DNA of 64,000 nt from Hyaloperonospora brassicae (taxonomy: Eukaryota; Oomycota; Peronosporomycetes; Peronosporales; Peronosporaceae), in contig CANTFL010000730.1 in the NCBI GenBank assembly GCA_947650285.1, positions 62,001-126,000 of the forward strand. The letters run 5' to 3'. The translations under genes were made by a program, and so were the position numbers. Shown here piece after piece: positions 22,114-32,446 of the stretch (within the stretch, counting starts at the first letter, position 1; every line of letters starts with the position of its first letter). Under the pieces are notes generated by a model. That model had not been told where the DNA came from and made no database searches. It saw nothing but the letters and a program-made list of their open reading frames with translations.

Positions 22114-22872
22114 TCAACTGATGACACAGTGGCCTTGCGACTTGTTCTTGTCGTCCTCATGTTCCTTTCTTGCTTGCGCTTCTGCTTGTTCGTCTTCGTA
22201 CTTTTGCAAGCGAGCCTCCCGCCGCAAAAAGTATCCAGCCGTCCGGTTCAGTTTGAAATGGCGTTGACGACGGCGAATGCGCTCGCGTTGCTGCTCGAGC
22301 TTTTCCTCTACGACATCTTGGCCGTACGAGTACGGCGGCATGTGGTCCCGTCGAGCAGCTTCTGGTCCGTAGTGGTGGGCCAGCCAGACGGCTTCATTGA
22401 TTCCATAGAGCGGACGTGCTCGAAGGTCTGGCGCCCCTCCAGTCGCTGCGTACGGATGCGCTGTTGTCCCGGATGTATCATGAGGCCGAAAGCTCTGTAC
22501 TGGACGCGAGGCGTCGTACGCCCGTCGTCGTTGAGCGTCCGTGAGCACCGCATGAGCCTCACTCACGTGCTTAAAGCGCTCTGCTTTGGTCTTGTCATTG
22601 CCTGTCACGTCTGGATGGAGCGACTTGGCTACAGAAGAACGTAACACGAACACAACAACCATAAGAACGACAGTTGGACCAGCAGACGTTCAGACGACAT
22701 CCGCACCGAGTTGAAGGTACGCGGTCTTGATCGTCTTTGTTGACGCAGTGCTACAAAAGCAGTGCACCACATTGTTAACAGGTGAGACATATCAGCGTGC
22801 GCGGGTGCTACAGCGATAGAGCGAACGGTACGTGGCGACATTCAGCACGCGGTAGTAGTCGACGGCCGTCAT
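22114..22872 (-). CDS. Small J-domain co-chaperone, three exons
   Basis: Exons 22872-22832, 22750-22707 and 22628-22114, with introns of 81 and 78 nt; 199 aa. The splices rebuild a J domain: VDYYRVLNVA, TKTIKTAYLQLAKSLHPDVT (HPD at 33-35), then FKHVSEAHAVLTDAQRRRAYD. The rest has a Gly/Pro-poor linker and a basic coiled coil (EEKLEQQRERIRRRQRHFKL) ending in a charged tail, with no Cys-rich or C-terminal peptide-binding domain, so it is a class C (DNAJC) protein. Such proteins stimulate Hsp70 ATPase; the partner is unknown. No targeting peptide or membrane segment is seen. Confidence 0.85.
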
Positions 22873-23327
22873 TATCGACGGGACGCAGGACGTGCGACTC
22901 GGGCGTGCAGGACAATTACGTTGCAATAATGTATTTCTGGAGGACACAAAATTTGCAGACGGAACAAAAAAAGAGTAAATAAAGAGAAGCAAAAGTACGA
23001 CAGAGAACAATTGTGTCTTTAGCTTATAAAAAAATAAAGCGGTTGAGACTGGGGAGATCGAAACAAGAAGAGGCGCGAGAGAAAAATGCTCCACAAGACG
23101 AGGAAATACAGATCATGTATTACGAGGTAGAAAATGACCGAGTGGGGTAGAACAAATGAGAGCGCATCTACGAATGCTGCACGACCGCATCTGCACAAGG
23201 TGTATATCGCATGGATCAATACATCGAATTTTTCGCTATTCGTGTGTACGATGGTCTCGCTGAACTGTCTTATGAGAGCATTTCTGGTGCTCAGGGGGTG
23301 TCGCATCAGTCTGTTGCATGGGATGGA
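22873..23327. other. Boundary between gene island and transposon cluster
   Basis: Upstream of the J-protein gene. AT content rises from about 22,920. Short frames only; no gene supported. Confidence 0.4.
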
Positions 23328-24175
23328 ATAAATACACCGGGCATTATTGCTAAATACCCCGGGCATTATTGCTAAATACACCGGGCATTATTGCTAAATA
23401 CACCGCGCGCCTATCCATTAGACCTAAGTTTAAAATGACAACAGTGGTATCACATTCAGGCCATATTAATTCGAATAATACAGTATAAGCTAAGTAGAAA
23501 TGCACCTGTAACATAGCCACGTCAATTCAAAAAGTAATTCTTCGTTTTCCAATGCATGATGATGAGCCCTACATCCACCTTTACAACTGCTGCTGACACC
23601 GCTTCGGTCGTTGATACTGGTACTAATTATGTCGTCGCTGACAATCAGGGTACGTTCTAAGTTGACGCTGGCGCTAATCCTGCCGCCGCTGATCTCTCAT
23701 GGATCTGTGAAGAATCTCCACCGTTCGGGCCTATTGACAGTCAAAAGACGACTATAGAGACTTTGAATCAGTACGCCGTACGCCAAGGCTTTGCTATTAA
23801 TGCACCCCGCAGCCGTTCGATTGGTCGCAAGCACATTTTTCTCTTATGTTCGCAGGGAAAATTATAGGTGACTTCATAGTCGGCCCACGTCAATGCGAGA
23901 TCGCGGAACAAAAAAGGTTGGCTGTTTATACGAGCTCGTGACCATGTATGACGAGTACGCTCCAGAAGAAAGTGCCTGGTCAACGCTTTGTGTGAACAAC
24001 TCCCCGACCGGTCACTCCCGTTGTATCAGCAAGACTATGCTCTCAGCGCTACCGGCAGCGCGGCGTGCGACAAGAGAAACTGAAGACATTAATTCTAAGG
24101 TCGTCCAGATGCATCAAGATGGAGCTGCTCTACGGATATGTGTGCGTGTTGAAGTCACATACAGCAGGTCATTAT
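23328..24175 (+). mobile_element. Partial MULE copy, inverted relative to the neighbouring element
   Basis: Nearly identical, in reverse orientation, to 31612-32446 of the adjacent MULE. It carries the terminal repeat with three 22-bp subunits (ACACCGGGCATTATTGCTAA type, 23331-23397) and the start of the transposase gene on the plus strand (ATG near 23562, residues such as YAVRQGFAINAPRSRSIGRK). Identity stops abruptly at 24175. It shares the internal stop after GTF with the main copy, so the copying happened after that stop arose. Confidence 0.85.
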
Positions 24176-24334
24176 CTTTTTATGTCTAGTAGCTCAGCCT
24201 TTTTAGACCGTAAGTCTCCGTTGATGCCCTAGGTACCATTGCCACGGCGTCAGCTTCCTCTTGCGACATAGCAGTTACCCGTTCTCCCTAATTTAGGACA
24301 CGTGATTATATGTTAAGCCGCGGGAGCATTTCAA

Positions 24335-24490
24335 GGGAGAGGCTAAATACACCGGGCATTATTGCTAAATACACCGCGCGCCTATCCATTAGACCTAATG
24401 TTTATATGACAACCTTGGTGACGCAGCCAAGCCACTTCAATTCGAATATCACTGGATAAGCTAAGAATAAATGCACCTGTAACATGGTTA
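24335..24490 (+). repeat. MULE left terminal inverted repeat
   Basis: Begins GGGAGAGGCTAAATACACCG, has one 22-bp subunit, then the GCGCGCCTATCCATTAGACC block, and similarity to the right end continues to about ATGCACCTGTAACAT. Confidence 0.8.
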
Positions 24491-25020
24491 GGCCACAAGG
24501 ATTCAAACAGAATTAGAATTTGGCAATTAGAAACGCATGCGTTTACACATTGAATGGCGTATCCTAGGTTGAGGAGAATGGACATCTGCTATGGCGCAGG
24601 AGGATGCTGACGCCGTGGCATTGGTGCATTAGACATTGCCGTAGAAGGTACGGACTGGAAAGGCTGAACTGACTGCAGCTGTGTGCCTTGTTGAGGTCCA
24701 CGCAACGCTACAGGTTAGTTACAGAGTGTGAGCTGTGACGGCCACTGGGATGTGCTCATGGTAATTAACGCATAGTCTATTCGGATTAGCTCAATCACAA
24801 CACGAGACGGACACCGGCGCAGGTCGTGACCAGGTGTGTGGAAGTGACTGAATTTTCTGCTACCACAATGCCGCTATGTAATCTCAACCCCCGACGGTTG
24901 ACGCTTTGTAGTTTTCTGGTGTGTCCGCTTGCGTGACGTCGTTTTCAGGATGCGGAAGGGAGGCAGGATACCAGAAACACCTCCATCGGGGCTTTTGTCG
25001 TCGTCGAGATTATCCAGATA

Positions 25021-25987
25021 TCACTGATCTGAAAAATTACTAAATTCGATGGGCCTTTTTTCTCTGATGTGTCTGCAGATAATGTGCGCGCATGGGATGC
25101 CATGAACCCTCACATAGTATCCGGTACATTCGTTGAGATTTTTGCGATCGAGCGATAGCAGGTACTGTTTCTTGAGCAGCATCAACGCGTGACGAGAGAT
25201 CTTGCGATGCAGCTTCAAAAATATCTCGCCAGGTAAGTTTGTGAGTATCCCGACTCTATCCTTTGCCATCGTTTCACTATTTCTTTTGTAATTATAATCG
25301 GTACCTCGGGTAATTCGTCTGTAGACTTCGAAAAGTATACCACTTGCGCTGTTGATCCGACTCTATATATTCTTGTAGTGTGCTCGTTCAACTCGCGAAG
25401 TGAACGTATGCCCAAAATGTTGGTATTGGTCGATGCTGAATGATGACCAGTGATGTCGAAGAGAAAACTTATTCTTGTTGAGGTATGCGATAGTGTTAGA
25501 GTCCTGTTAAAAAAAGGCATTAACATAAATGATGATTCAATGTTAGTAGCGAAAGTATATAATTACACACCGCAATCGTAGGTAGCTGCTGCCAAAGCTC
25601 CATGAACTTTTTTACGGTAGGCGCATGAAAAATAGACTTCCAGTGTGACATGAAGGCTGTCCAGCTCTCATTACCGGCATCCATAAAATTTTGTCTGCAT
25701 CGGGTGATAATGTTGTTCGCGATGTGAAATCTGCATATAACTATCAATGCGTGAGGCCACCTTTCCGCGATTGCGTTGATGGGTCCAACGTCGCAATCAA
25801 CGACAAGTATCTTTGGAAGTCTCGGGATTATCATGTCGATCTCATTTATCATCCATTCATAATCCACAAATGCTTCCCCATCCATACATATAACTTCGGC
25901 AGTAATAATTTGGTTAGTACTAGCAAATCCAACAACATGAAGGAGCAAGAGGATGTACGCATTTGTCTTAAATGTGCAGTCAATCAT
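25021..25987 (-). pseudogene. MULE transposase core and SWIM finger
   Basis: 25987-25520 encodes the MULE catalytic region: DCTFKTNAYILLLLHVVGFA, DGEAFVDYEWMINEID, VVDCDVGPINAIAERWPHAL and the CRFHIANNI motif that fits C-x-x-H of this family. 25269-25021 gives the SWIM zinc finger with YYVRVHGIPCAHIICRH. The pieces are separated by frame breaks. Upstream it is cut by the Copia insertion at 26102. Confidence 0.85.
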
Positions 25988-26102
25988 AAATTTTTTTAAG
26001 ATGACGATATGTCAAGCCCTTGGTCACTTCGGGCTGCCAAAAAGGTGTCGAACGTGGTTGTCTTCGTCCACTGCATCCGTGGATAAAATATTCTGGTCCT
26101 TC

Positions 26103-26388
26103 TGTTGAACTTCGAGTTGCAAGTTGGATGTTGAAGACGACACTTGGTTGCATGAGCCAAGACTACCGTTGGAATATTGGGTTAGCGGCGACGGAGGCAA
26201 AACGACAGTTGGAAGGCGAAAGGGCCCGTGTGACGAGAGTGGCGGTTGTTCTTGTAGTAGGGAGTAGTTAGTGATGCACCAACAGGAGTAGCCAATGTTG
26301 ATCGTGTTTGTATAATCTTAGTTCAGTTGTGAAAATACACTCAAGGGCTCACATCTGCTTTTAGTTCCTTCCTCCGATCAATTTAACT
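26103..26388 (+). repeat. Copia 5' LTR
   Basis: 286 bp, TGTTGAAC start; the last base is T where the 3' LTR has A. It is followed at once by a TGGGTGATGAGCC stretch, the likely primer binding site. Confidence 0.9.
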
Positions 26389-26390
26389 GG

Positions 26391-28307
26391 GTGATGAGCC
26401 CAAAATACACGGGAAAAACATCGAAGGAAATGGTAAAGCAAAAGTACACGAGCGAAGGAATTCCGATCGAGTGGGATGGGTGTGATTGGCAGTTTTACAA
26501 GCTAATTATGCGAAATGTCTTCGAGGAGCAGAAGATGAGTTATATGATAGATAAGTGGTACGACAAGACAAAGGTTATGACGGCAGAAGGCCAAGAAGCT
26601 TATGATCAACTACAGCTCAGGGCAAAGCGCTACATCTTCACAAGTTTGTCACGTGACCTGTTGCATCAGGTGCGTGAACAAAAGACAGCACCAGAACTGT
26701 GGAAAGCCTTGGTGGCTATCTATGAAGACAAGTCGGACCCCACTGTTCGTGGACACCGTGTCCGGCAGCTGGTTCATGAGCTTTAAAACGCAAAGCTGGA
26801 GGAAGATGGGATCTTAAACGCGCACCTGTCACGCATGTTTAACCTCCGCACGGAATTAGCAGATCTCCAGTATATCGTCAATGAACTCGATATGCGAGAA
26901 GCTTTGCTGGCAAGCTTACATACAACGACGCAGATCAACCAACTACGACAGACTGTGTGGTTTTGCAAGTGACTCAGCAGCATACAGTCCAGAGAAAATT
27001 CGCGAGCTTCTTCGCACAGCCGCCGCTCTTCATGAGGTGACCACAAGCGGTTTTGGTATTAGTGCCCTAATGGGCGGGAGGCGTAAAGACGTAGATCGTC
27101 AGCGCGACAAAACCCCCGACAGATCATGGACAGCAAAGGATCCATTGCAAATGTCCATCGCTACGAAGGGACCTTTAAGGCGAAGGACTACAAGAAGAGG
27201 TGTTACACGTGCGGCAGTAGTGAGCACCTTAAGAGGGGTTGTCCAGATCGTGATAAACACGGCGAAGGTGTAAATATGGTGGCAGCAAAAGGTGTCGTTC
27301 GCCGTGAAGGCAAACGGAACATGGCAACGAACCTCACGCACTGTGACGTGCTTAAGGTATTTGGAGAAGATCAAGACGTAGGTAGCCTGGAATTAAATCA
27401 CGTGGACGAAACTCAACAAGACAATGACCCAACTTGCCAATAATATTGAGATGCAAGCGTGGTATATTGACACTGCATCCAATACACATGTGGTAGGAGA
27501 CAAGCGGTACTTTATTCGCTATCGGAAGCTCTCTCGCGATGAAGCAACCGTGCGTGGAGTTGCACCCAGCTTTTAGGAGCAACTAGTCGGAGTTGGGACG
27601 ATCTTACTTGAGACTTCTGCTGCTGGAAAGACAGTGCTTACAGTTATTGACGACGTACTACTAGTTGCTGGCGCAAGAAATCTGCTATTGTCGATGGAGC
27701 GTGCGCTTGACGATGGTTTAAACTCGAATGGGACTCCACTGCGCATCGATTTACCATACTGAAAAATGATGAATCGGTGGCACTAGCCGACAAAGTCGGA
27801 GCAGTATGGGTATTCGAGGGACAAGTTGCATTAGGTAAACACACCAAGCCACATCCATAAACGCGCGTGATAAACTTTACGGCACGAGATGATGTTGGAG
27901 ATCTGCAATTATGGCACAAGCGCTTAGGCCACATATGCTCTCAGTACATCAAGTGGATGTTTGACCGAAAGTTTGTTGACGGAATGATGCTATCCGGACG
28001 TGACGTAAAAGATTGCGAGACGTGTCACTTGGCAAAGCAAGTACGGAAGACGTTTCAAAAGAAACTTGACCGACGCATTGTGAAGCCAAATCAGCTTATA
28101 CATGCAGATTTGTTGGTGCCAGGTGTAAATAGCAACACTCAAACTGGTGCAGTTTTAGTGATCATGGATGCTTACAGCAAGATCATTACAATGTACATGC
28201 TGCGAACGAAAGCAGCAAATGCAGTAGCCGCAGCGCTGAAACAATACATTGCTTGGGTTGAACGACAAGCTCGTCGCCATGCAACCGAAGAAAGTGACGG
28301 AGCGTAA
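26391..28307 (+). pseudogene. Copia gag, zinc knuckle, protease and integrase N-terminus
   Basis: 26391-26786: gag with WKALVAIYEDKSDPTVRGHR. 27126-27443: CCHC knuckle CYTCGSSEHLKRGC (C-x2-C-x4-H-x4-C). 27459 onward: protease start WYIDTASNTHVVGD, whose D-T-A differs from the usual D-S/T-G. 27867-28307: pre-integrase zinc site LWHKRLGHI...CETCHLAK and the first integrase Asp in HADLLVPG. In-frame TAG at 27574 in the protease, and frame shifts near 26786 and 27443. Confidence 0.9.
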
Positions 28308-28462
28308 ATTGCATATCCTGTTCGCCAGTTGCTCACGGATAAAGGTGGAGAATTTGCTAGTACCGAATTTACACTGTGGCTGAAAGATCGATGCATCGAG
28401 CATGTTAGGTTGGACCTTCCAGCTCGCAGCAAAACCCCTGCGAACATGTTCACAGAACGCTA

Positions 28463-31104
28463 ATGGAGATGACGCGTGCAATGTTAGAGCATTCAGGAAT
28501 GCCTCGGATTTTTTGGACCGATGCATTTCAATACTCGGTTTATATCAAGAACCGGACATTTAATCGAGAATGTAACAGCACACCTTACGAAAAGATGTAT
28601 GTCATGCGGCCAGACATACATCATCTTCGCACGTTTGGATATGTGGCGTATGCTCACGTAAGGGCCGACGCACGGCGTCGCAAGCTTAATCGTCACGCCA
28701 AAATCGGATATGTTCTGGGATACGCGGACGATGTATTGGGTTGCAAGCTCTACTTTCCCGATGATCGTACGCAAAAATTTGTACCATACATTCGCGTAAA
28801 TAAGAACGTTCTTTATCGCGACCACCACACCACCACTGCCACACTCTCGGACGCCAACAGCGATGTCAATGCAAGTATCGAAGAGGGAGATTATGTTGCA
28901 GAAACCGAAGCCACGGACAGCATTATTTAAGATGCCGAACTGATGTCGAGAAAAGCGTTATTGACTACGACGACAGCTTAACCGATGCACAAGACGAGGA
29001 TTAATAAGACAGTGTTTGGACACGGCCGGTCGGTTATCGTGGCGCAGTTGGCTCTGTCCATAGAAATGTGGATGGCTTTGGGGCTGGTGCATCAGAATGT
29101 AGGATCAGTAACATGGCTGAACCTGATGGCGACTTGATGGATGAAGATGACACTTGCTTAAGGTGCCAAGTCGAGGAGGATTTACAAGGTGGTTAGAGCC
29201 ATAACAGCTCACACACCAGTTTAATCGACGGCGAACAAGGCTCGGTTGAGTATGATGCACAGTTGACACGACAAATGTTGGTAGTGCGGCAGAACTATCA
29301 ATTTAAGTGGAACCTAAGAAACGAAAGCGTGCACAGCTGTCGTCCACAGGAAGTATCACTGGTGATTTGCAAGTAAAGAAGAGGCGCGAGAATTTGCGAA
29401 GTACGAGTCATCGTCGGTTGCTAGCGCGTTTTAACGATTTCATCGTTCATGCAACAAAAAGTACCTGCAGTGACGGATACAGAGGACTATTAAAAAAGTA
29501 ATGTCAAGATCCCGAAAAATCATGCGAGAGCACTACGATCTAATAATGCACACAAGTGGTGTGACGCAGAGTTACAGGAGCTCAAAGCACTGAAGACTAA
29601 ACGAGTGCTCGAGAAAATTTCGCTAAAGGATGTGCCACCTTCGACAAACATGTTGACGACGATGTGGGTTTATGCAGTCAAAAAATATGAACAAGGAGAA
29701 GTGATTCTCTTTAAAGCACGCTTAGTTGCTCGCGGTGACAAGTAGCGCGAAGGGTTTGATTTATTAACACATTCGCACCGGTCGCTCGCATGGCGTCATT
29801 TCGGTTATTTGTGGCATTGTCAGCCTTGTCGGGATTGGAGATTTACAGCTGTGATGTCAATACAGCATGCCTTATTGCGAACCTACCAATTCCACAGTAC
29901 GTTAATCGTATCAAAGGACATTTTAATAAGAACAACAAGGCTTTTAAAGTCAAGAAAGCACTGTACGGCTTGCGGCAGGCTGGACGGCAGTGGAATTCCG
30001 AAATTGACAGTTTTCTTCAGGCGCACGACATTAAACATGGACACACCGAGCCGTGTTTATACGTACGGTGGCAGAAAGGAGTGGTGTGTCTGGCGTTGAT
30101 TTACGTCGACGATCGCTTGGCAGCTACAAAGGAAGTCGCGCAAAAGATCGAACTTCTACAGTTGCTGGAGGAGCAGTATGGAATCAAGGATCACGTGCGC
30201 GCTTCTCAGTATATTGGTGTCGAAATCATTCAGAGTGATGCGAGCTTCACCATACGACAAACTCAGTATACGTGAAGTGCTCGAGCGCTTTGGATTCCTG
30301 GACGCACGCAGAGTAGGAAATCCAGTGGACAGTACCACACGACTCGTGCATGAGGACGGAAAGCCAAGTGACGAGATAATGTCATTTCCTTATCGAGAGG
30401 TAGTTGGTTCACTTATGTACCTAGCTACGTCGACTTGACCAGACATCACGTTTGCAGTCGGTTTGCTCAGTCGGTTCGTAAATCAACCGAGCAACAATCA
30501 TGTTGGAGCGGTGAAGCGAGTATTGCGCTATCTATCCATCACTTTATATTACGGTTTAACCTACCAGCGACAACATGGAAATACAATCCAAATCGCCATT
30601 GATGGATTCAGCGACAGCGATTGGGGAGGTGATCCCGACACGCGGCGCAGTGTGACTGGTGTGGTATTTAATCTTGCGGGTAGTGCGGTGTCATGGCTCT
30701 CTCGATTGCAAAGTGTCGTTGCCCTAAGCACGGATGAAGCAGAATATATCGCAACATGTGAGGCAGCTATGGAAGCAGCTTCGCATCTCAACATAGTGGA
30801 GAAAACGTTGTATACGACACACAAGAGCATTGACGTGGAAATTGGAGTCGATAACTCGAGCGCAATGACGCTGGCGCTGGACCCGACATTCAGCCGACGT
30901 GCTCGCCACATTGAACTGCGTTGGCATTACGTACGCGAGCAAGTTAACAAGAACAAGATCGAACTTCACAAGGTCAAAACAGAAGATAATGCAGCGGATC
31001 TTCTCACGAAGGCGACAAGTGCAGACCGGATTCAGCACTTTAGTCAATTCATTGGACTTGTGGATGCAATCAAGTCAGACACTAGGAATGGCCTTCATCA
31101 TTGA
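28463..31104 (+). pseudogene. Copia integrase end, reverse transcriptase and RNase H
   Basis: 28463-28930: integrase C-terminal part (MPRIFWTDAFQYSVYIKNRT). 29560-30275: RT with VYAVKKYEQG, a TAG at 29743 in the LVARGDK-REG motif, ALYGLRQAGRQWN and the catalytic YVDD. 30280-31104: RNase H with a TGA at 30436, DSDWGGDPDTRRSVTG, VALSTDEAEYIA and the ADLLTK end. Several stops fit CAG to TAG or CGA to TGA. Confidence 0.9.
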
Positions 31105-31162
31105 CCGGCGACACTGTACTATTCGACTGCGCAGAGCAAGCTATTGCGCGTCGAAGAGGGCG

Positions 31163-31448
31163 TGTTGAACTTCGAGTTGCAAGTTGGATGTTGAAGACGA
31201 CACTTGGTCGCATGAGCCAAGACTACCGTTGGAATATTGGGTTAGCGGCGACGAGGCCAAAACGACAGTTGGAAGGCGAAAGGGCCCGTGTGACGAGAGT
31301 GGCGGTTGTTCTTGTAGTAGGGAGTAGTTAGTGATGCACCAACAGGAGTAGCCAATGTTAATCGTGTTTGTATAATCTTAGTTCAGTTGTGAAAACACAC
31401 TCAAGGGCTCACATCTGTTTTTAGTTCCTTTCTTCGATCAATTTAACA
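31163..31448 (+). repeat. Copia 3' LTR
   Basis: 286 bp, TGTTGAAC...TTTAACA, followed by the CCTTC target duplication at 31449-31453. Confidence 0.9.
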
Positions 31449-31611
31449 CCTTCAGGTGCTGCAGCAGAGCTTCCGTGTGTGATTTTTCATTAAGTGACAT
31501 TCTGTTTACCCTCTGAACGATGTTGTGGACATCCTTTGTATTTAAAAGGGCACCCTGCTCCTAAAACTGGTTAACAGTAACCTATATAAATAACAATGAG
31601 ACAAACTACCA

Positions 31612-32232
31612 GATAATGACCTGCTGTATGTGACTTCAACACGCACACATATCCGTAGAGCAGCTCCATCTTGATGCATCTGGACGACCTTAGAATTAAT
31701 GTCTTCAGTTTCTCTTGTCGCACGTCGCGCTGCTGGTAGCGCTGAGAGCATAGTCTTGCTGATACAACGGGAGTGACCGGTCGGGGAGTTGTTCACACAA
31801 AGCGTTGACCAGGCACTTTCTTCTGGAGCGTACTCGTCATACATGGTCACGAGCTCGTATAAACAGCCAACCTTTTTTGTTCCGCGATCTCGCATTGACG
31901 TGGGCCGACTATGAAGTCACCTATAATTTTCCCTGCGAACATAAGAGAAAAATGTGCTTGCGACCAATCGAACGGCTGCGGGGTGCATTAATAGCAAAGC
32001 CTTGGCGTACGGCGTACTGATTCAAAGTCTCTATAGTCGTCTTTTGACTGTCAATAGGCCCGAACGGTGGAGATTCTTCACAGATCCATGAGAGATCAGC
32101 GGCGGCAGGATTAGCGCCAGCGTCAACTTAGAACGTACCCTGATTGTCAGCGACGACATAATTAGTACCAGTATCAACGACCGAAGCGGTGTCAGCAGCA
32201 GTTGTAAAGGTGGATGTAGGGCTCATCATCAT
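31612..32232 (-). pseudogene. MULE transposase N-terminal part
   Basis: ATG at 32232; MMMSPTSTFTTAADTASVVD leader, a TAA after GTF, then a FAR1-like zinc-binding region in the same frame (LNQYAVRQGFAINAPRSRS, GRKHIFLLCSQGK) and stops. Also present, with the same stop, in the inverted copy at 23,562 onward. Confidence 0.75.
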
Positions 32233-32289
32233 GCATTGGAAAACGAAGAATTACTTTTTGAATTGACGTGGCTATGTTACAGGTGCATT

Positions 32290-32446
32290 TCTACTTAGCT
32301 TATACTGTATTATTCGAATTAACATGGCATGAATGTGATACCACTGTTGTCATGTTAAACTTAGGTCTAATGGATAGGCGCGCGGTGTATTTAGCAATAA
32401 TGCCCGGTGTATTTAGCAATAATGCCCGGTGTATTTATCCTCTCCC
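32290..32446 (-). repeat. MULE right terminal inverted repeat
   Basis: Reverse complement starts GGGAGAGGATAAATACACCG and has two 22-bp subunits, against one in the left TIR and three in the inverted copy. Confidence 0.8.

Larger units (their letters stand above)
26103..31448 (+). mobile_element. Ty1/Copia retrotransposon, complete but defective
   Basis: Two 286-bp LTRs (26103-26388 and 31163-31448) start TGTTGAAC; the right one ends TTTAACA. CCTTC flanks both sides (26098-26102, 31449-31453), a clean 5-bp target duplication. Internal order is gag, zinc knuckle, protease, integrase, RT, RNase H, as in Copia. The ORF is broken at many points. The LTRs differ at about eight positions (about 3%). 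Confidence 0.95.
24335..32446 (-). mobile_element. MULE DNA transposon, interrupted by a Copia element
   Basis: Terminal inverted repeats start GGGAGAGG(C/A)TAAATACACC at 24335 and at 32446 (reverse complement), extend about 150 bp and contain 22-bp subrepeats. Reading on the minus strand from 32232, the N-terminal part has a FAR1-like zinc-binding region (YAVRQGFAINAPRSRS, GWLFIRARDHV). The transposase core and SWIM finger lie beyond the Copia insertion at 25987-25021. Removing the Copia makes a single ~2.8-kb element. Stops in the N-terminal part show it is dead. No clear target duplication is visible at the outer ends. Confidence 0.82.
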
